Of a stretch of 64,000 nucleotides of DNA, positions 47,506-57,244 are shown one piece after another. The notes beneath the pieces are model-generated. The model did not search any database. It was not told the DNA's origin and was given only the letters and a program-made list of their open reading frames with translations. The stretch spans positions 18,785 to 82,784 of the forward strand of contig VGLJ01000013.1 of NCBI GenBank assembly GCA_016866775.1. The letters are read 5' to 3'. The translations under genes were made by a program, and so were the position numbers. Origin of the DNA: Candidatus Rokuibacteriota bacterium. Its GTDB lineage: Bacteria > Methylomirabilota > Methylomirabilia > Rokubacteriales > CSP1-6. The first letter of the stretch is position 1, and every line of letters starts with the position of its first letter.

Positions 47506-48961
47506 GCGCCCCTCCCGTCAGCAGGTCCGCGGCCTGCTTCTCGACCGCGGTGCCCTTGAAGAAGTCCGGATTGACCTCGCCCCAGAACCGCACGGCGTTC
47601 GCGAACATGAAGTCGCGGAAGTCGTCGTCGGTCAGCAGCCCGTGCTCGACCAGCTCGTACGCCTCCGGCACCACCTCCGTCATGTCAGGCACGTCGAAGT
47701 GCCCGATGTCGGAGCTGAAGATCGCGTTGAGCCGCGCGCGCATCGGATTCGCCTTCGTGTTGAAGGCCCAGGCGTTGGCCGGGTCGTCGGCCTCGCACCC
47801 GAAGTAGAAGCGCGGCACGAAGAGGTCCTTGATGTCCTGCTTCTTCTCGATCTTGCAGCGGAAGTAATCGTCGGGATCCTCGACGCCGCCGTTGAGCTCC
47901 GAGGCGTCTCCCACCGTGAGGCCTTCCCCACGCCGCACCGCCTCGACCATCTCGGGACGGCCGTACCGCTCCGTGTACTGGAGCAGCGTCGCGACGTCGA
48001 GCTTGCTCGGGTGCGTGCTCTGGACGGCGGTGCCGTTGCGCTTCTCCCAGTGGCCGATCAGGTCCGCGTAGAGCATGCACGCCCAGCCGACGCCGCCTTC
48101 GAGGAAGGCGAAGTTGAGGTCGGGGAACCGGCGGGTGACGCCGCCGAAGAAGATCGCCTTGGCGACGGAGTGACCGCCCGACGCGAAGTGGCCGATGTGG
48201 TTGTAACAGAAATTGGACGGTGAGTTGCGGAGCAGGATCGACCGCGCGCCGTTGTGGAAGCTGGGCGCGAGCTTCAGCTCGCGGCACGTCTGCCACACGG
48301 GGTCGTAATCGTGGGGGCTGTCGATCCCGATGACGTCGTACCACTCCAGGTGCTTCGAGACCTCGGGGTGCTCCTCCTCGAGCGCCTGGATGCGGCGCCG
48401 CATGAGCCCGCCGATCATCGGCACCTTGTAGCCGAGCTGCTTCACGCAGAACTCGAGCTCCTCGATCGCTTCCTCCGGCGTGTACATCGGGACGATGCAC
48501 GCGGGGATGATCCGACCGCCAAGCCCGCGGAACTGATCCATGGTGAACACGTTGTAGGCGCGGCAGATGGCGCGGCGGAGGCGCGTGTCCTGCATGCGGT
48601 GATAGCCGAGCCCGGCCGTGGGGTACACGACGCAGAAGTCGATGCCCAGGTCCTCGAGGCGCTCGTACATGAGGCGCGGGAGCATCGCCGTCGCGCGGTC
48701 GAGCACATTCTCGCTGGGCGTGGCCCAGAACGACTCCATGCCCACGCGCTTCCGCGCGCGCTCGGCCACCGACATCTTGAGCGAGTTCGGCACGCGCGAG
48801 CTCGCGAGGTCGTACGCTTCGACGGCCGCGTCGCCCGCGATCTTCCGGAACTGCTCCCGCATGACGGGGCTGTATTCGAGCCAGTGCCCGTCGGCGTCGA
48901 TGACCGGGTGGCTCAGGCGGGAGCGGATCTTCCGGGCCTCGTTCTGACCGTTCGTGGACAT
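47495..48961 (-). CDS. Amidohydrolase family protein
   Basis: HPVIDADGHWLEYSPVMREQF...NFAFLEGGVGWACMLYADLIGHWEKRN...IFSSDIGHFDVPDMTEV. Confidence 0.88.
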   Translation of the reverse strand: MSTNGQNEARKIRSRLSHPVIDADGHWLEYSPVMREQFRKIAGDAAVEAYDLASSRVPNSLKMSVAERARKRVGMESFWATPSENVLDRATAMLPRLMYERLEDLGIDFCVVYPTAGLGYHRMQDTRLRRAICRAYNVFTMDQFRGLGGRIIPACIVPMYTPEEAIEELEFCVKQLGYKVPMIGGLMRRRIQALEEEHPEVSKHLEWYDVIGIDSPHDYDPVWQTCRELKLAPSFHNGARSILLRNSPSNFCYNHIGHFASGGHSVAKAIFFGGVTRRFPDLNFAFLEGGVGWACMLYADLIGHWEKRNGTAVQSTHPSKLDVATLLQYTERYGRPEMVEAVRRGEGLTVGDASELNGGVEDPDDYFRCKIEKKQDIKDLFVPRFYFGCEADDPANAWAFNTKANPMRARLNAIFSSDIGHFDVPDMTEVVPEAYELVEHGLLTDDDFRDFMFANAVRFWGEVNPDFFKGTAVEKQAADLLTGGAHVR

Positions 48962-49006
48962 CGAGCACCTCGATGGCGGAAGGGTGACCAATAGTACACT
49001 CTCACC

Positions 49007-50197
49007 ATGTCTTTCCACTTCAACCCCATGGCCCCCGAGTTCGTCGCCGATCCGTATCGGACGTATCACCGTCTGCGCACCGAAGATCCGGTGCATCACA
49101 GCCCGCTGGGCTTCTGGGTGCTCACGCGCTACGAGGACGTCGTGGCGTCGCTGCGCGACCCGCGATTCCAGAAGGAGCCGATGATCGCGGCCGTCGCCGC
49201 GCGCATGGGCGTCCAGGCGGGGACGATCGGCCTCTCGATGCTCGATCGCGATCCGCCGGACCACACGCGCCTGCGCGGGCTCGCGAGCAAGGCGTTCACG
49301 CCGAAGGTGGTGGAAGGGCTCCGGCCGCGCGTGCAGGAGATCGTCGACGGCTTGCTCGATCGCGTCGAGCCCGCGGGACGCATGGACCTCATCGAGGAGT
49401 TCGCGTATCCGATCCCGGTCAACGTGATCTGCGAGATGCTCGGGGTGCCGGTCGAAGACCACGAACGCTTCAAGGGCTGGTCGCTCGACCTCGCGCGCGG
49501 GCTCGACAGCATCATGCTCGGGCCCGAATCCGAGGTGGCGAAGCGGAGTGGACAGGCGCGCCAGGGACTGACGGAGTACATGCGCGAGCTCATCGCGCAG
49601 CGCCGGGCGGCGCCGCGCGCGGACCTGCTCTCCGCGCTCATCGCGGCCGAGGAAGCCGGCGACAAGCTCACCGAGCACGAGCTGCTCGCGACCTGCATCC
49701 TCCTGCTGGTCGCCGGCCACGAGACCACCGTGAACCTGATCGGTAACGGGATGCTCGCGCTGCTCCGGCATCCGGACCAGCTCCGGCTCCTGCGCGAGCA
49801 GCCGACGCTGATCGCGACGGCGGTGGAGGAGCTGCTGCGCTACGACGGGCCGGTGCAGCGCACGGCGCGCACGCCGACGGACGACGTGACGTTCGCGGGC
49901 GGCCGCACGATCCCGAAGGGCGAGATCGTGATGCCGTTCATCGGCGCCGCGGACCGGGACCCGGCGCAGTTCCGCGATCCCGACCGTCTCGACATCACGC
50001 GCACCGAGAACCGCCACATCGCGTTCGGCCTCGGCGTCCACTTCTGTCTCGGCGCGCCGCTCGCGCGCGTCGAGGGCCAGATCGCGATCAACACGCTGAT
50101 CAAGCGGCTGCCGCACCTCGCGGTGGCGATCGATCGGCCGGAGTATCGGCAGAGCCTGACGCTGCGCGGGCTCACCGCGCTGCCCGTCACGTTTTGA
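49007..50197 (+). CDS. Cytochrome P450
   Basis: LVAGHETTVNLIGNG (I helix), ExxR region, heme loop FGLGVHFCLGAPLARVEGQ. Confidence 0.96.
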   Translation: MSFHFNPMAPEFVADPYRTYHRLRTEDPVHHSPLGFWVLTRYEDVVASLRDPRFQKEPMIAAVAARMGVQAGTIGLSMLDRDPPDHTRLRGLASKAFTPKVVEGLRPRVQEIVDGLLDRVEPAGRMDLIEEFAYPIPVNVICEMLGVPVEDHERFKGWSLDLARGLDSIMLGPESEVAKRSGQARQGLTEYMRELIAQRRAAPRADLLSALIAAEEAGDKLTEHELLATCILLLVAGHETTVNLIGNGMLALLRHPDQLRLLREQPTLIATAVEELLRYDGPVQRTARTPTDDVTFAGGRTIPKGEIVMPFIGAADRDPAQFRDPDRLDITRTENRHIAFGLGVHFCLGAPLARVEGQIAINTLIKRLPHLAVAIDRPEYRQSLTLRGLTALPVTF

Positions 50198-51291
50198 AGA
50201 TCACCCGCGTCGAGACGCTCGTCCTCAACCTGCCGATGCTCATCGACGCGGCCACGCCGATGATGGCCGGCCGCCCCCGAACGAGCATCGACATGCTGCT
50301 GGTCCGTATCGATACCGACGCAGGCGTGAGCGGGTGGGGCGAAGCGTTCGGGCACCGCGTCTTCCCGGCGACGCGCGCCGCCATCGACACGCTGCTCGGG
50401 CCCATGGTCGTCGGGCGCGACGCGACGCAGATCCAGGCGATCAACGACGATCTGCAGCGCACGCTGCACGGCGTCGGCCGGAACGGGCCGACGATCTACG
50501 CGCTCTCCGGCCTCGACATCGCGCTGTGGGACATCGCCGGCAAGGTCGCGGGGCTTCCTCTCTATCGGCTGCTCGGGGGCGGCGCGCGCGCGGATCTGCC
50601 GGCCTACGCGAGCCTGCTCCGCTACGGCACGGCGGATGCGGTGAAGCACTACACCGCGCAGGCGCTCGCGCGCGGCTATCGCCACGTCAAGCTGCACGAG
50701 ATCACGGTGCCCGAAGTGAAGGCGGCGCGCGACGTGGCCGGCGCCGGCATCCCGATCATGGTCGACACGAATTGCCCGTGGACGGTCGCGCAGGCCGTCG
50801 AGATGGCGCAGCGCCTCGCGCCGTTCGATCTCACGTGGCTCGAGGAGCCCGTCTGGCCGCCGGAAAATCTCGCGGGTCTCGCCGAGGTGCGTACGCGCGG
50901 CGGCATCCCGACGGCGGCCGGCGAGAACTACGGCACCGTGTGGGAATTCCGCCGCGCCTGCGAGGCGGGCGCGATCTCGTACGCGCAGCCGAGCGTGACG
51001 AAGATCGGCGGCGTGACGGAGATGCGTCGCGTGATCACGGTGGCCGAGACGCTGGGCGTGCAGGTGATCCCGCACTCCGCGTACTTCGGCCCGGGCCTGC
51101 TCGCATCGATCCACTGCATCGCCGCGATGGCCGGCGAGGGGTGGGTGGAGCGGTTCTACTGCGACTTCGCCGAGAACCCGCTGGGCGACGCGATCCATCC
51201 GGACAAGCGCGGCCGCATCGCCGTGCCGCAGGGCCCGGGCCTCGGCGTCGATCCGGACCCGCAGGTGGTGGCGAAGCTCCGTACGAGCTGA
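50194..51291 (+). CDS. Mandelate racemase/muconate lactonizing enzyme family protein
   Basis: LSGLDIALWDIAGKVAGLPLYRLLGGGAR...IMVDTNCPWTVAQAVEMAQ...WLEEPVWPPENLAGLAEVR. Confidence 0.93.
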   Translation: MKITRVETLVLNLPMLIDAATPMMAGRPRTSIDMLLVRIDTDAGVSGWGEAFGHRVFPATRAAIDTLLGPMVVGRDATQIQAINDDLQRTLHGVGRNGPTIYALSGLDIALWDIAGKVAGLPLYRLLGGGARADLPAYASLLRYGTADAVKHYTAQALARGYRHVKLHEITVPEVKAARDVAGAGIPIMVDTNCPWTVAQAVEMAQRLAPFDLTWLEEPVWPPENLAGLAEVRTRGGIPTAAGENYGTVWEFRRACEAGAISYAQPSVTKIGGVTEMRRVITVAETLGVQVIPHSAYFGPGLLASIHCIAAMAGEGWVERFYCDFAENPLGDAIHPDKRGRIAVPQGPGLGVDPDPQVVAKLRTS

Positions 51292-51433
51292 CCGGCTCGT
51301 GGACTGTATGCGCGCGCAGGCACCACGGCGCCGTCTATCGTCATGTCGCAATGGTGCGTCCGCCGGCAGTGATCACGCCACGTGCCGCGCCGGCGGCGCG
51401 CATCGCCGTCGCCGACCTGCTGCCGCCCGCGCG

Positions 51434-52285
51434 CTAGAAGGGCTTCGCGCCCTTCACGACCGTGCGCTGAAGCACCCGGCGGTGCTTGCCCATCTCGTAG
51501 TTCCGCGCCGCGCGATGGAGCAGGCAGCGGTTGTCCCACATCACCAGGTCGCCGGGGCGCCACTGGTGCGTGTAGATGAACTCCGGCTGCGTCGTGTGCG
51601 CGAGCAGCCGATCGAGCAGCGCGACGCCCTTCGCTTCAGGCATCCCGATCACGTGTGAGGTGTGCGAGCCGAGATACAGCGACTTCACGCCCGTCTCCGG
51701 GTGTGTACGCACGAGGGGATGCGTGACCGGCGGGCGCTCGCGCTTCTGCGCTTCGGTCGCCGGCGGTCCGCCGAGCTTGCGGCGGCTCGCCTCCCAGCTG
51801 TGCTCGACCTGCAGCGTCGCGATCGCGCGCTTGAGGTCCCCGGGAAGCGTGACGTAGCCGAGCGCGCAGTTCGCGAACTGCGTGTCACCGCCGTCGGGCG
51901 GCAGCTCGAGCGCGTGGAGCATCGTCATCAGCGACGGCTCCGCGTGATACGACTTGTCCGTGTGCCAGGAGTAGTTGCCGACGCTGTCCGGCTCCGCCGT
52001 CGGATTCCCGTGCTCGTCGAGGTTGTGAACCGTGTGCACCAGCGGCCAGCGCGTGCCGTCCGGCGCGCGGCCGACGTGCCCCTCGACCTCGCCGAACTGC
52101 TCCGTGAGCACGAGCTGTTGATCGGCGGTGAGGCGCTGGCCACGGAAGACGAGCAGGTGATGCTCGAGGAAGGCGGCCAGGATCTCGTCCTTGAGCGCGG
52201 GTGAGAGTGGCCGGGACAGGTCGATGCCCGTCACCTCGGCGCCCGCCGCATCCGAGAGCCGCCCGACCGTCAGCATGCCCGGCAT
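51434..52285 (-). CDS. TauD/TfdA family dioxygenase
   Basis: GAEVTGIDLSRPLSP...NYSWHTDKSYHAEPSLMTMLHALELPPDGGDTQFAN...WRPGDLVMWDNRCLLHRA. Confidence 0.95.
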   Translation of the reverse strand: MPGMLTVGRLSDAAGAEVTGIDLSRPLSPALKDEILAAFLEHHLLVFRGQRLTADQQLVLTEQFGEVEGHVGRAPDGTRWPLVHTVHNLDEHGNPTAEPDSVGNYSWHTDKSYHAEPSLMTMLHALELPPDGGDTQFANCALGYVTLPGDLKRAIATLQVEHSWEASRRKLGGPPATEAQKRERPPVTHPLVRTHPETGVKSLYLGSHTSHVIGMPEAKGVALLDRLLAHTTQPEFIYTHQWRPGDLVMWDNRCLLHRAARNYEMGKHRRVLQRTVVKGAKPF

Positions 52286-52309
52286 GATAGTGCGGTCCGA
52301 GAGGAGAGG

Positions 52310-52579
52310 CTATGGCCCGGCGCGTTCTCGCCGGTGAAGGCCCCCTTCGCGAGAGACCGCGTTTCCCCACGTCGTCAGGATCCGGCAATCGACGCGGCGC
52401 AGCGCCCCTCGGATCTCGACCGTCCGGCGGCTTCCGCTCTCCGTCGTCCCGGACTCGCACCATCCGATGAGGCGGTACGTCACCTCGCAGACGAACTCCT
52501 TCTCCGCATAGAGACGTCCCGTTCCCTCGAGCGGCATCGCCGCGAGCACATCGCTCAGCCACTCCTCCTCGGCGCTCAC
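52310..52579 (-). CDS. Hypothetical protein
   Basis: ORF only; MSAEEEWLSDVLAAMPLEGTGRLYAEKEFVCEVTYRLIGW. Confidence 0.4.
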   Translation of the reverse strand: MSAEEEWLSDVLAAMPLEGTGRLYAEKEFVCEVTYRLIGWCESGTTESGSRRTVEIRGALRRVDCRILTTWGNAVSREGGLHRRERAGP

Positions 52580-52583
52580 CCCG

Positions 52584-52808
52584 TCACGTCGTCAAGGCGA
52601 GCCACTGGAGCAGACCGAGCAACAGCGCGACGAGCGCGCAGAACGCCCCGACCAGGAGCGCGACGACGCCAACGGTGCCCGCGGTTTCGCGCAAGCGCGC
52701 ACGCCGATCTTCGGAGAGGAATCTGGAGAGACCCGTTCCGGGCCGTGGCCGGGACTGCACTATCTCTCCAACCTGCCCACGCGACGGTGCACACGCCGTA
52801 TCTACCAC
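52584..52808 (-). CDS. Small membrane protein, hypothetical
   Basis: ORF with one TM segment (VGVVALLVGAFCALVALLLGLLQWLAL). Confidence 0.4.
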   Translation of the reverse strand: MVDTACAPSRGQVGEIVQSRPRPGTGLSRFLSEDRRARLRETAGTVGVVALLVGAFCALVALLLGLLQWLALTT

Positions 52809-52856
52809 GGCGTTAGCATCTCGTTAGCGATCCTGATGGCTAGGCCACGTGGCTAC

Positions 52857-53495
52857 CTACGGGACCAGACCTTCGCGCTGCGCGGCAACGGCGGCCTCGG
52901 TGCGATCGGCGACCCCGAGCTTCAGGAAGATGCCCGCGAGATGCTTCTTCACCGTCGCGACGCTGCACCCGAGCGCGGCGCTGATCTCCTTGTTCGTCTG
53001 GCCGCGCGCGCCGAGGCGCAGGACGTCGAGCTCGATCGCGCGCAGTGCGCTGCCCGCTCGCGCGGCCGCGGCGCTGTCCGCCACCACCGATCGCAAGAGC
53101 TCGGTGGGAAGCACCGACTCCCCGTTGGCCACCGCCCGGATCCCGGCCAGCACTTCCGCGCGCGAGGCTCCCTTGAGGAGATAGCCCGCGGCGCCCGCGG
53201 AAATGGCTTGCCGCGCGAGCGCCGGATCGTCGTGCATCGTGAGGATCAGGACGCGCAAGCTCGGCCGGGCGCTCTTGAGCCGCGCCAGGACCGTGAGGCC
53301 GCCTTCGTCGGGCAACTGAAGATCGAGGAGCGCCACGTCCGGTTGCGTGCGCTCGACGGTCGGCAGCGCTTCCGCGCCCGTCGCGGCTTCGCCGACCACG
53401 TCGAAGGAGGCCGCGCTCAACATGCTGCGGAGGCCCTCGCGCACCATCGCGTGGTCGTCGACGAGGACCACCTTGACGTGCCGGGCGCGCTTCAC
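52857..53495 (-). CDS. NarL/LuxR-family response regulator
   Basis: VKVVLVDDHAMVREGLRSML...VALLDLQLPDEGG...LRAIELDVLRLGARGQTNKEISAALGCSVATVKKHLAGIFLKLGV; GTG start overlaps kinase TGA. Confidence 0.9.
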   Translation of the reverse strand: MKRARHVKVVLVDDHAMVREGLRSMLSAASFDVVGEAATGAEALPTVERTQPDVALLDLQLPDEGGLTVLARLKSARPSLRVLILTMHDDPALARQAISAGAAGYLLKGASRAEVLAGIRAVANGESVLPTELLRSVVADSAAAARAGSALRAIELDVLRLGARGQTNKEISAALGCSVATVKKHLAGIFLKLGVADRTEAAVAAQREGLVP

Positions 53496-55058
53496 GACCG
53501 TCGCGGGCGAAGGGGAAGGAGCGCGGAGACGGTGGTGCCACCCGCCGGCGCGGCGTCGAGCGCGAGGCTCCCGCCGGCGAAGTCCATCGGCCATCGGAAA
53601 CCCTTTCCCGTCATCCGTCACGAGGAGGTGCAGCCACTCGACGTCCTGGCGAATCGCGAGCTCGAGACAGGCGGCGCCGGCGTGACGCGCGGCGTTCGTC
53701 ACCGCCTCCTGAACGATGCGGTAGGCCGCGATCTCGACCGAGGCGTCCAGCCGCGCGTTGCCGAGATTCTCGGACAGCGTCACGGTCCACCGCCGCTCCG
53801 CGCCCACGTCGGCGAGGAGCTCGCGGATCGCGGCGATCCACCCGGCGCTCTCGAGCGAGGTGGGCCGCAAGGCTTTGAGCACGCGGCGTGTCTCGTCGAC
53901 CGCGCGCGCGAGGCGGTCGTGCGCCTTCGAGAGCTCGAGACACGCTTTCCCGGGCGCGCGTCGCCACAGCGCTTCGCAGTTCTCGACGTGCTGGCGCGCG
54001 CTGACGACGAGCTCGGCCACGCCGTCGTGGAAGTCGGCGGCGATCCGTCGGCGCTCGTCCTCGTGGGCCGACACGATCACCTCCCGGCGCAGCCGCCGCT
54101 GCTCCCGGGCGAGGACGGCCTGCACCGCGAACGCCTGGACCAGCCCGACCTCCTCCGGACTGAAGATCCGGCCCGTGCGGTCGGCGACGGTGACCGCGCC
54201 GATCACTTCGTCGTGCATGACCAGCGGGACCGCGAGCGCGGCGCGGATCCCGCCGAGTCGACGTCTGAGCTCGTCCGTCAGCACGATCGCGGGATCCCCA
54301 AGGGTATCGCCCGTGCTCACGACGCGGCGCTCCCGGACCGCGAGCCCCGCGACGCCGACGCCCGGCGGCAAGTTGTACGGCGGCCGCAGTGAGGGACCGA
54401 GATCGCCGGCGAAGGTCACGCAGACCAGCGTCCCGGTCTCGCGATCGACCCGGAACATCACGACCGCGGCCGCCTCGAGGAGACGCCTCACGGTCGCGGC
54501 GATCTCGCCTTCCACCAGCTCCGCCTCGTGCGTCTCCGCCAGCCGCCGGCTGATCTCCGAGAGCGCGACGGCCGCACGCCGCCGCCCCTCGCTCTCCACC
54601 GCGAGCCGCGCGCGGTCGAGCCCGCGCCCGAGCTGCTGGCCGATCGCGCCGAGGATGGCACGCTGCTCGTCCGTGACCGGCAGCCGCTCCGACCAGGACA
54701 GCGTGACCACGCCCGCCCGCGCCTGCCCGTTGCTGACCACCGGCGTGAAGACGAGCGAGCGGGGCACGCGGGGAAGGGTCGCGAGTCCCGACCCCTTGAA
54801 GCGCGGATCGTTGGCGACGTCGTCGGTCACGACGGCACGGCCGGTCGTCAAGCCCTCGACGACGTAGTCGGGCAAGGTCGTCAGCACGATGCGGTAGTCG
54901 GGATCGAGGATGGCCTTCGGCACGTGATACCCCGCGAGCGGCAGGTACACGCCGTGCGCGTCGCGCATGGTGAAGACGAGCGTCGTGTCCGCGCCGAGCA
55001 CGCGCCCTCGCCCGATGTCATCGCCGCGTATCTTACGTCGGCCGCGCCATAGCCACAT
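53492..55058 (-). pseudogene. GAF-GAF NarX/DegS-type sensor histidine kinase, disrupted near 53590
   Basis: GAF modules; HEDERRRIAADFHDGVAELVV; HATPase N box ...IVQEAVTNAARHAGA; DGKGF then frame change to DFAGGSLALDAAPAGGTTVSALLPLRPRRS*. Confidence 0.75.
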
Positions 55059-55124
55059 GGCGCTGCTCGCGTAGCCATCCGGTCATTGACGGCCCGAATC
55101 GGGCGCGTAAGCTACGGTCTCACC

Positions 55125-55376
55125 ATGATCCTGGCCAGGACGTTCAGAGGGCTTCGCGCCGCTCCCGCTCCGCCGGCGCCCGGACGGTGGGCCGCGTTCG
55201 CGGCGTCACCGGCCTTCAGCGAGCATTACTGCACCGGCCACGCGCGGCTCGAAGAGGCGTCGCTCTGGTACGTGCGCCGTGTCGGCCTTCGCAGGGAGTA
55301 CGTGTGCGTCTCGGCGTATCGGGAGCTCCCGGAGAGCGCGCACGCCGTCTGGGAGATCCACGACGAGGCGTCCTAG
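55125..55376 (+). CDS. Hypothetical protein
   Basis: ORF with plausible start; ASLWYVRRVGLRREYVCVSAYRELPESAHAVWEIHDEAS. Confidence 0.45.
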   Translation: MILARTFRGLRAAPAPPAPGRWAAFAASPAFSEHYCTGHARLEEASLWYVRRVGLRREYVCVSAYRELPESAHAVWEIHDEAS

Positions 55377-55388
55377 CCGGCCGCCTGA

Positions 55389-56300
55389 CTAGCCGCGGTC
55401 GAGGACGGGCTTCACCTCCTCCGCGAGGATGTCGATCGTTTCCATGATCGCGGGGTAGGTCGAGTACGAGACCTCGAGCGCGATGTGGTCGACGCCGAGG
55501 CGCTGGTACTCGGCGAGCTGGCCCGCTACCTGCTTGATCGTGCCCTTGATCGGATGGCGCCCGCGCAGGAACTTCTCCTCCACGGCCCACTCGTGCACGC
55601 CGTCGATGAAGAGCGCGATCCGAAGCGACAACGCGGGCTGGCCTTCCCGTCCTTCTTCCTTCCAGAACTTCATCACGCTGTGCTTGGCTTGACGGAACGT
55701 CTCCGGCGTCGCGCCGGTGGCGTGCCACCCGTCGCCGAGGCGCGCCACGCGCCGCAGCGCCGGCTCGCTCATGCCGCCGATCCAGATGGGCGGCCGCGGC
55801 TTGCGTAGCGGCATCGGCGAGACCTGGAGCCCGGAGAGCTGGTGCCGCGCGGTCTTCAGCTCCGGCGTGGCGTCGGTCCACAAGGTCTTCATCAGCGTGA
55901 TCGCTTCCTCGGAACGGCTCACGCGCTCCTTGAACGGCACGCCGAGCGCCGCGAACTCGCCTTCCATCCATCCGATCGCGACGCCGACGATGAGACGCCC
56001 GCCGGACAGCACGTCGACGCTGGCGAGGTGCTTCACGACCGGAATCGGCGTGCGGTAGGGGAGGATCACGACGCTGGTGCCGAGCGAGACGCGCTCGGTC
56101 GCCGCCGCGAGCCACGGCAGCACCGCGAGCGGGTCGAGCATGTCGTGGCGGTAGATGACGTCGACGTCGTGCGGCACGATCACGTGGTCGGTGACCCAGA
56201 CGGAGTCGAGCCCGGCTTCCTCCGCGTGGCGCACCACCGCGAGCATGCGCTCGACTTCGATCGGCCGTCCGTAGTGCGGAACGCAGATCCCGAGTTTCAT
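55389..56300 (-). CDS. LLM class flavin-dependent oxidoreductase
   Basis: MKLGICVPHYGRPIEVERMLAVVRHAEEAGLDSVWVTDHVIVP...DVLSGGRLIVGVAIGWMEGEF. Confidence 0.92.
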   Translation of the reverse strand: MKLGICVPHYGRPIEVERMLAVVRHAEEAGLDSVWVTDHVIVPHDVDVIYRHDMLDPLAVLPWLAAATERVSLGTSVVILPYRTPIPVVKHLASVDVLSGGRLIVGVAIGWMEGEFAALGVPFKERVSRSEEAITLMKTLWTDATPELKTARHQLSGLQVSPMPLRKPRPPIWIGGMSEPALRRVARLGDGWHATGATPETFRQAKHSVMKFWKEEGREGQPALSLRIALFIDGVHEWAVEEKFLRGRHPIKGTIKQVAGQLAEYQRLGVDHIALEVSYSTYPAIMETIDILAEEVKPVLDRG

Positions 56301-56322
56301 CGACGCCCTCCCCCGGTGCGAA

Positions 56323-57244
56323 CTATATACCGGGGGATGCCTCGCAACGCTGCTGGAGCCACTCGAGGATCTTCGGCCACACTTCCTGACGGGCGCCGCG
56401 GCTCGCGACGATCCGGGCGTGATCGTAGTCTTCGCTGAAGCCGTGACGACGTCCGCAGATGACGAGGCGCTTGTCCGCCGCACCCAGGGCGGCGAACAGC
56501 CGGACGCAACCCTTGACGGGCGCGATGTAACGATCGCCCACGCCCGCGAGGCAGAGCGCGGGGGTGCGCACGGAGGCCAGGGCCGAGAGGTAGTTGATCC
56601 GGTCGCGACCGCGCCACCGGCGCGTCAAGTTCCAGCGAAACCACTGGTTGACCACCCCACGAAACTCGCCTTCCGGCCCGAGTCGAAGCAGGCGGCTCCG
56701 CGCGCGGCTCCCCAGGCTGTTCGCCGCGGCGATGCCCGTGATCGTCGCGAGACCCCGCCAGCCGAGCCCCGCACCCGTCGCCTGGCTTGCGAGCGTCACC
56801 ACGCCCTGCGCGCGCCCGGCGGCCTGCGGGTTTCGTGCGAGGTACATCAGGAACGCGAGGCCGCCGCCGCTGTGGCCCACATAGAACAGGCGGTCGGTCT
56901 GCGCCCGGAGTCGCACCGCTTCGACGGCGGCGGGAACGTCGAGGCGGCCGAAGTCCTCGAAGATCGTGCGACGGTCGCGTCCTTCGCTCGCCCCATGACC
57001 ACGCAGCTCGAGGACCCAGCAGGGGAACCCGTAGTTGGCCAGGTACGCGGCGAGACGGGTCACGACATTGCCGTTCGAGAACGTGCCGTGGGTCAGCAGC
57101 ACCGGTGCGGCGCGTCGGGCCCCGGGGCTCGAACTCGATGAGCGCGAGTCGCACGCCGTCGGCGGTGACGGCCTCAAGCGTGCGCGGGACGTGCGGTCCC
57201 TCGTCTCGCGCGCCGATGGCGCCGTGGCGCGATGCCGTCGCCAT
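56323..57244 (-). pseudogene. Alpha/beta hydrolase, frameshifted near the N-terminus (about 57115)
   Basis: N-terminal frame EAVTADGVRLALIEFEPRGP then other frame APVLLTHGTFSNGNVVTRLAAYLANYGFPCWVLELRGHGASEG...FYVGHSGGGLAFLMY. Confidence 0.8.

Noticed and set aside
51352-51437. Possible short gene or carboxypeptidase N-terminal remnant (VRPPAVITPRAAPAARIAVADLLPPAR)
   Set aside because: Only 28 residues with weak resemblance; too little to support a call.
52857-55058. Single 733-aa kinase-regulator fusion ORF
   Set aside because: The HATPase end is found in a different frame with its own TGA overlapping a GTG regulator start; the fusion is created by a frame disruption near 53590.
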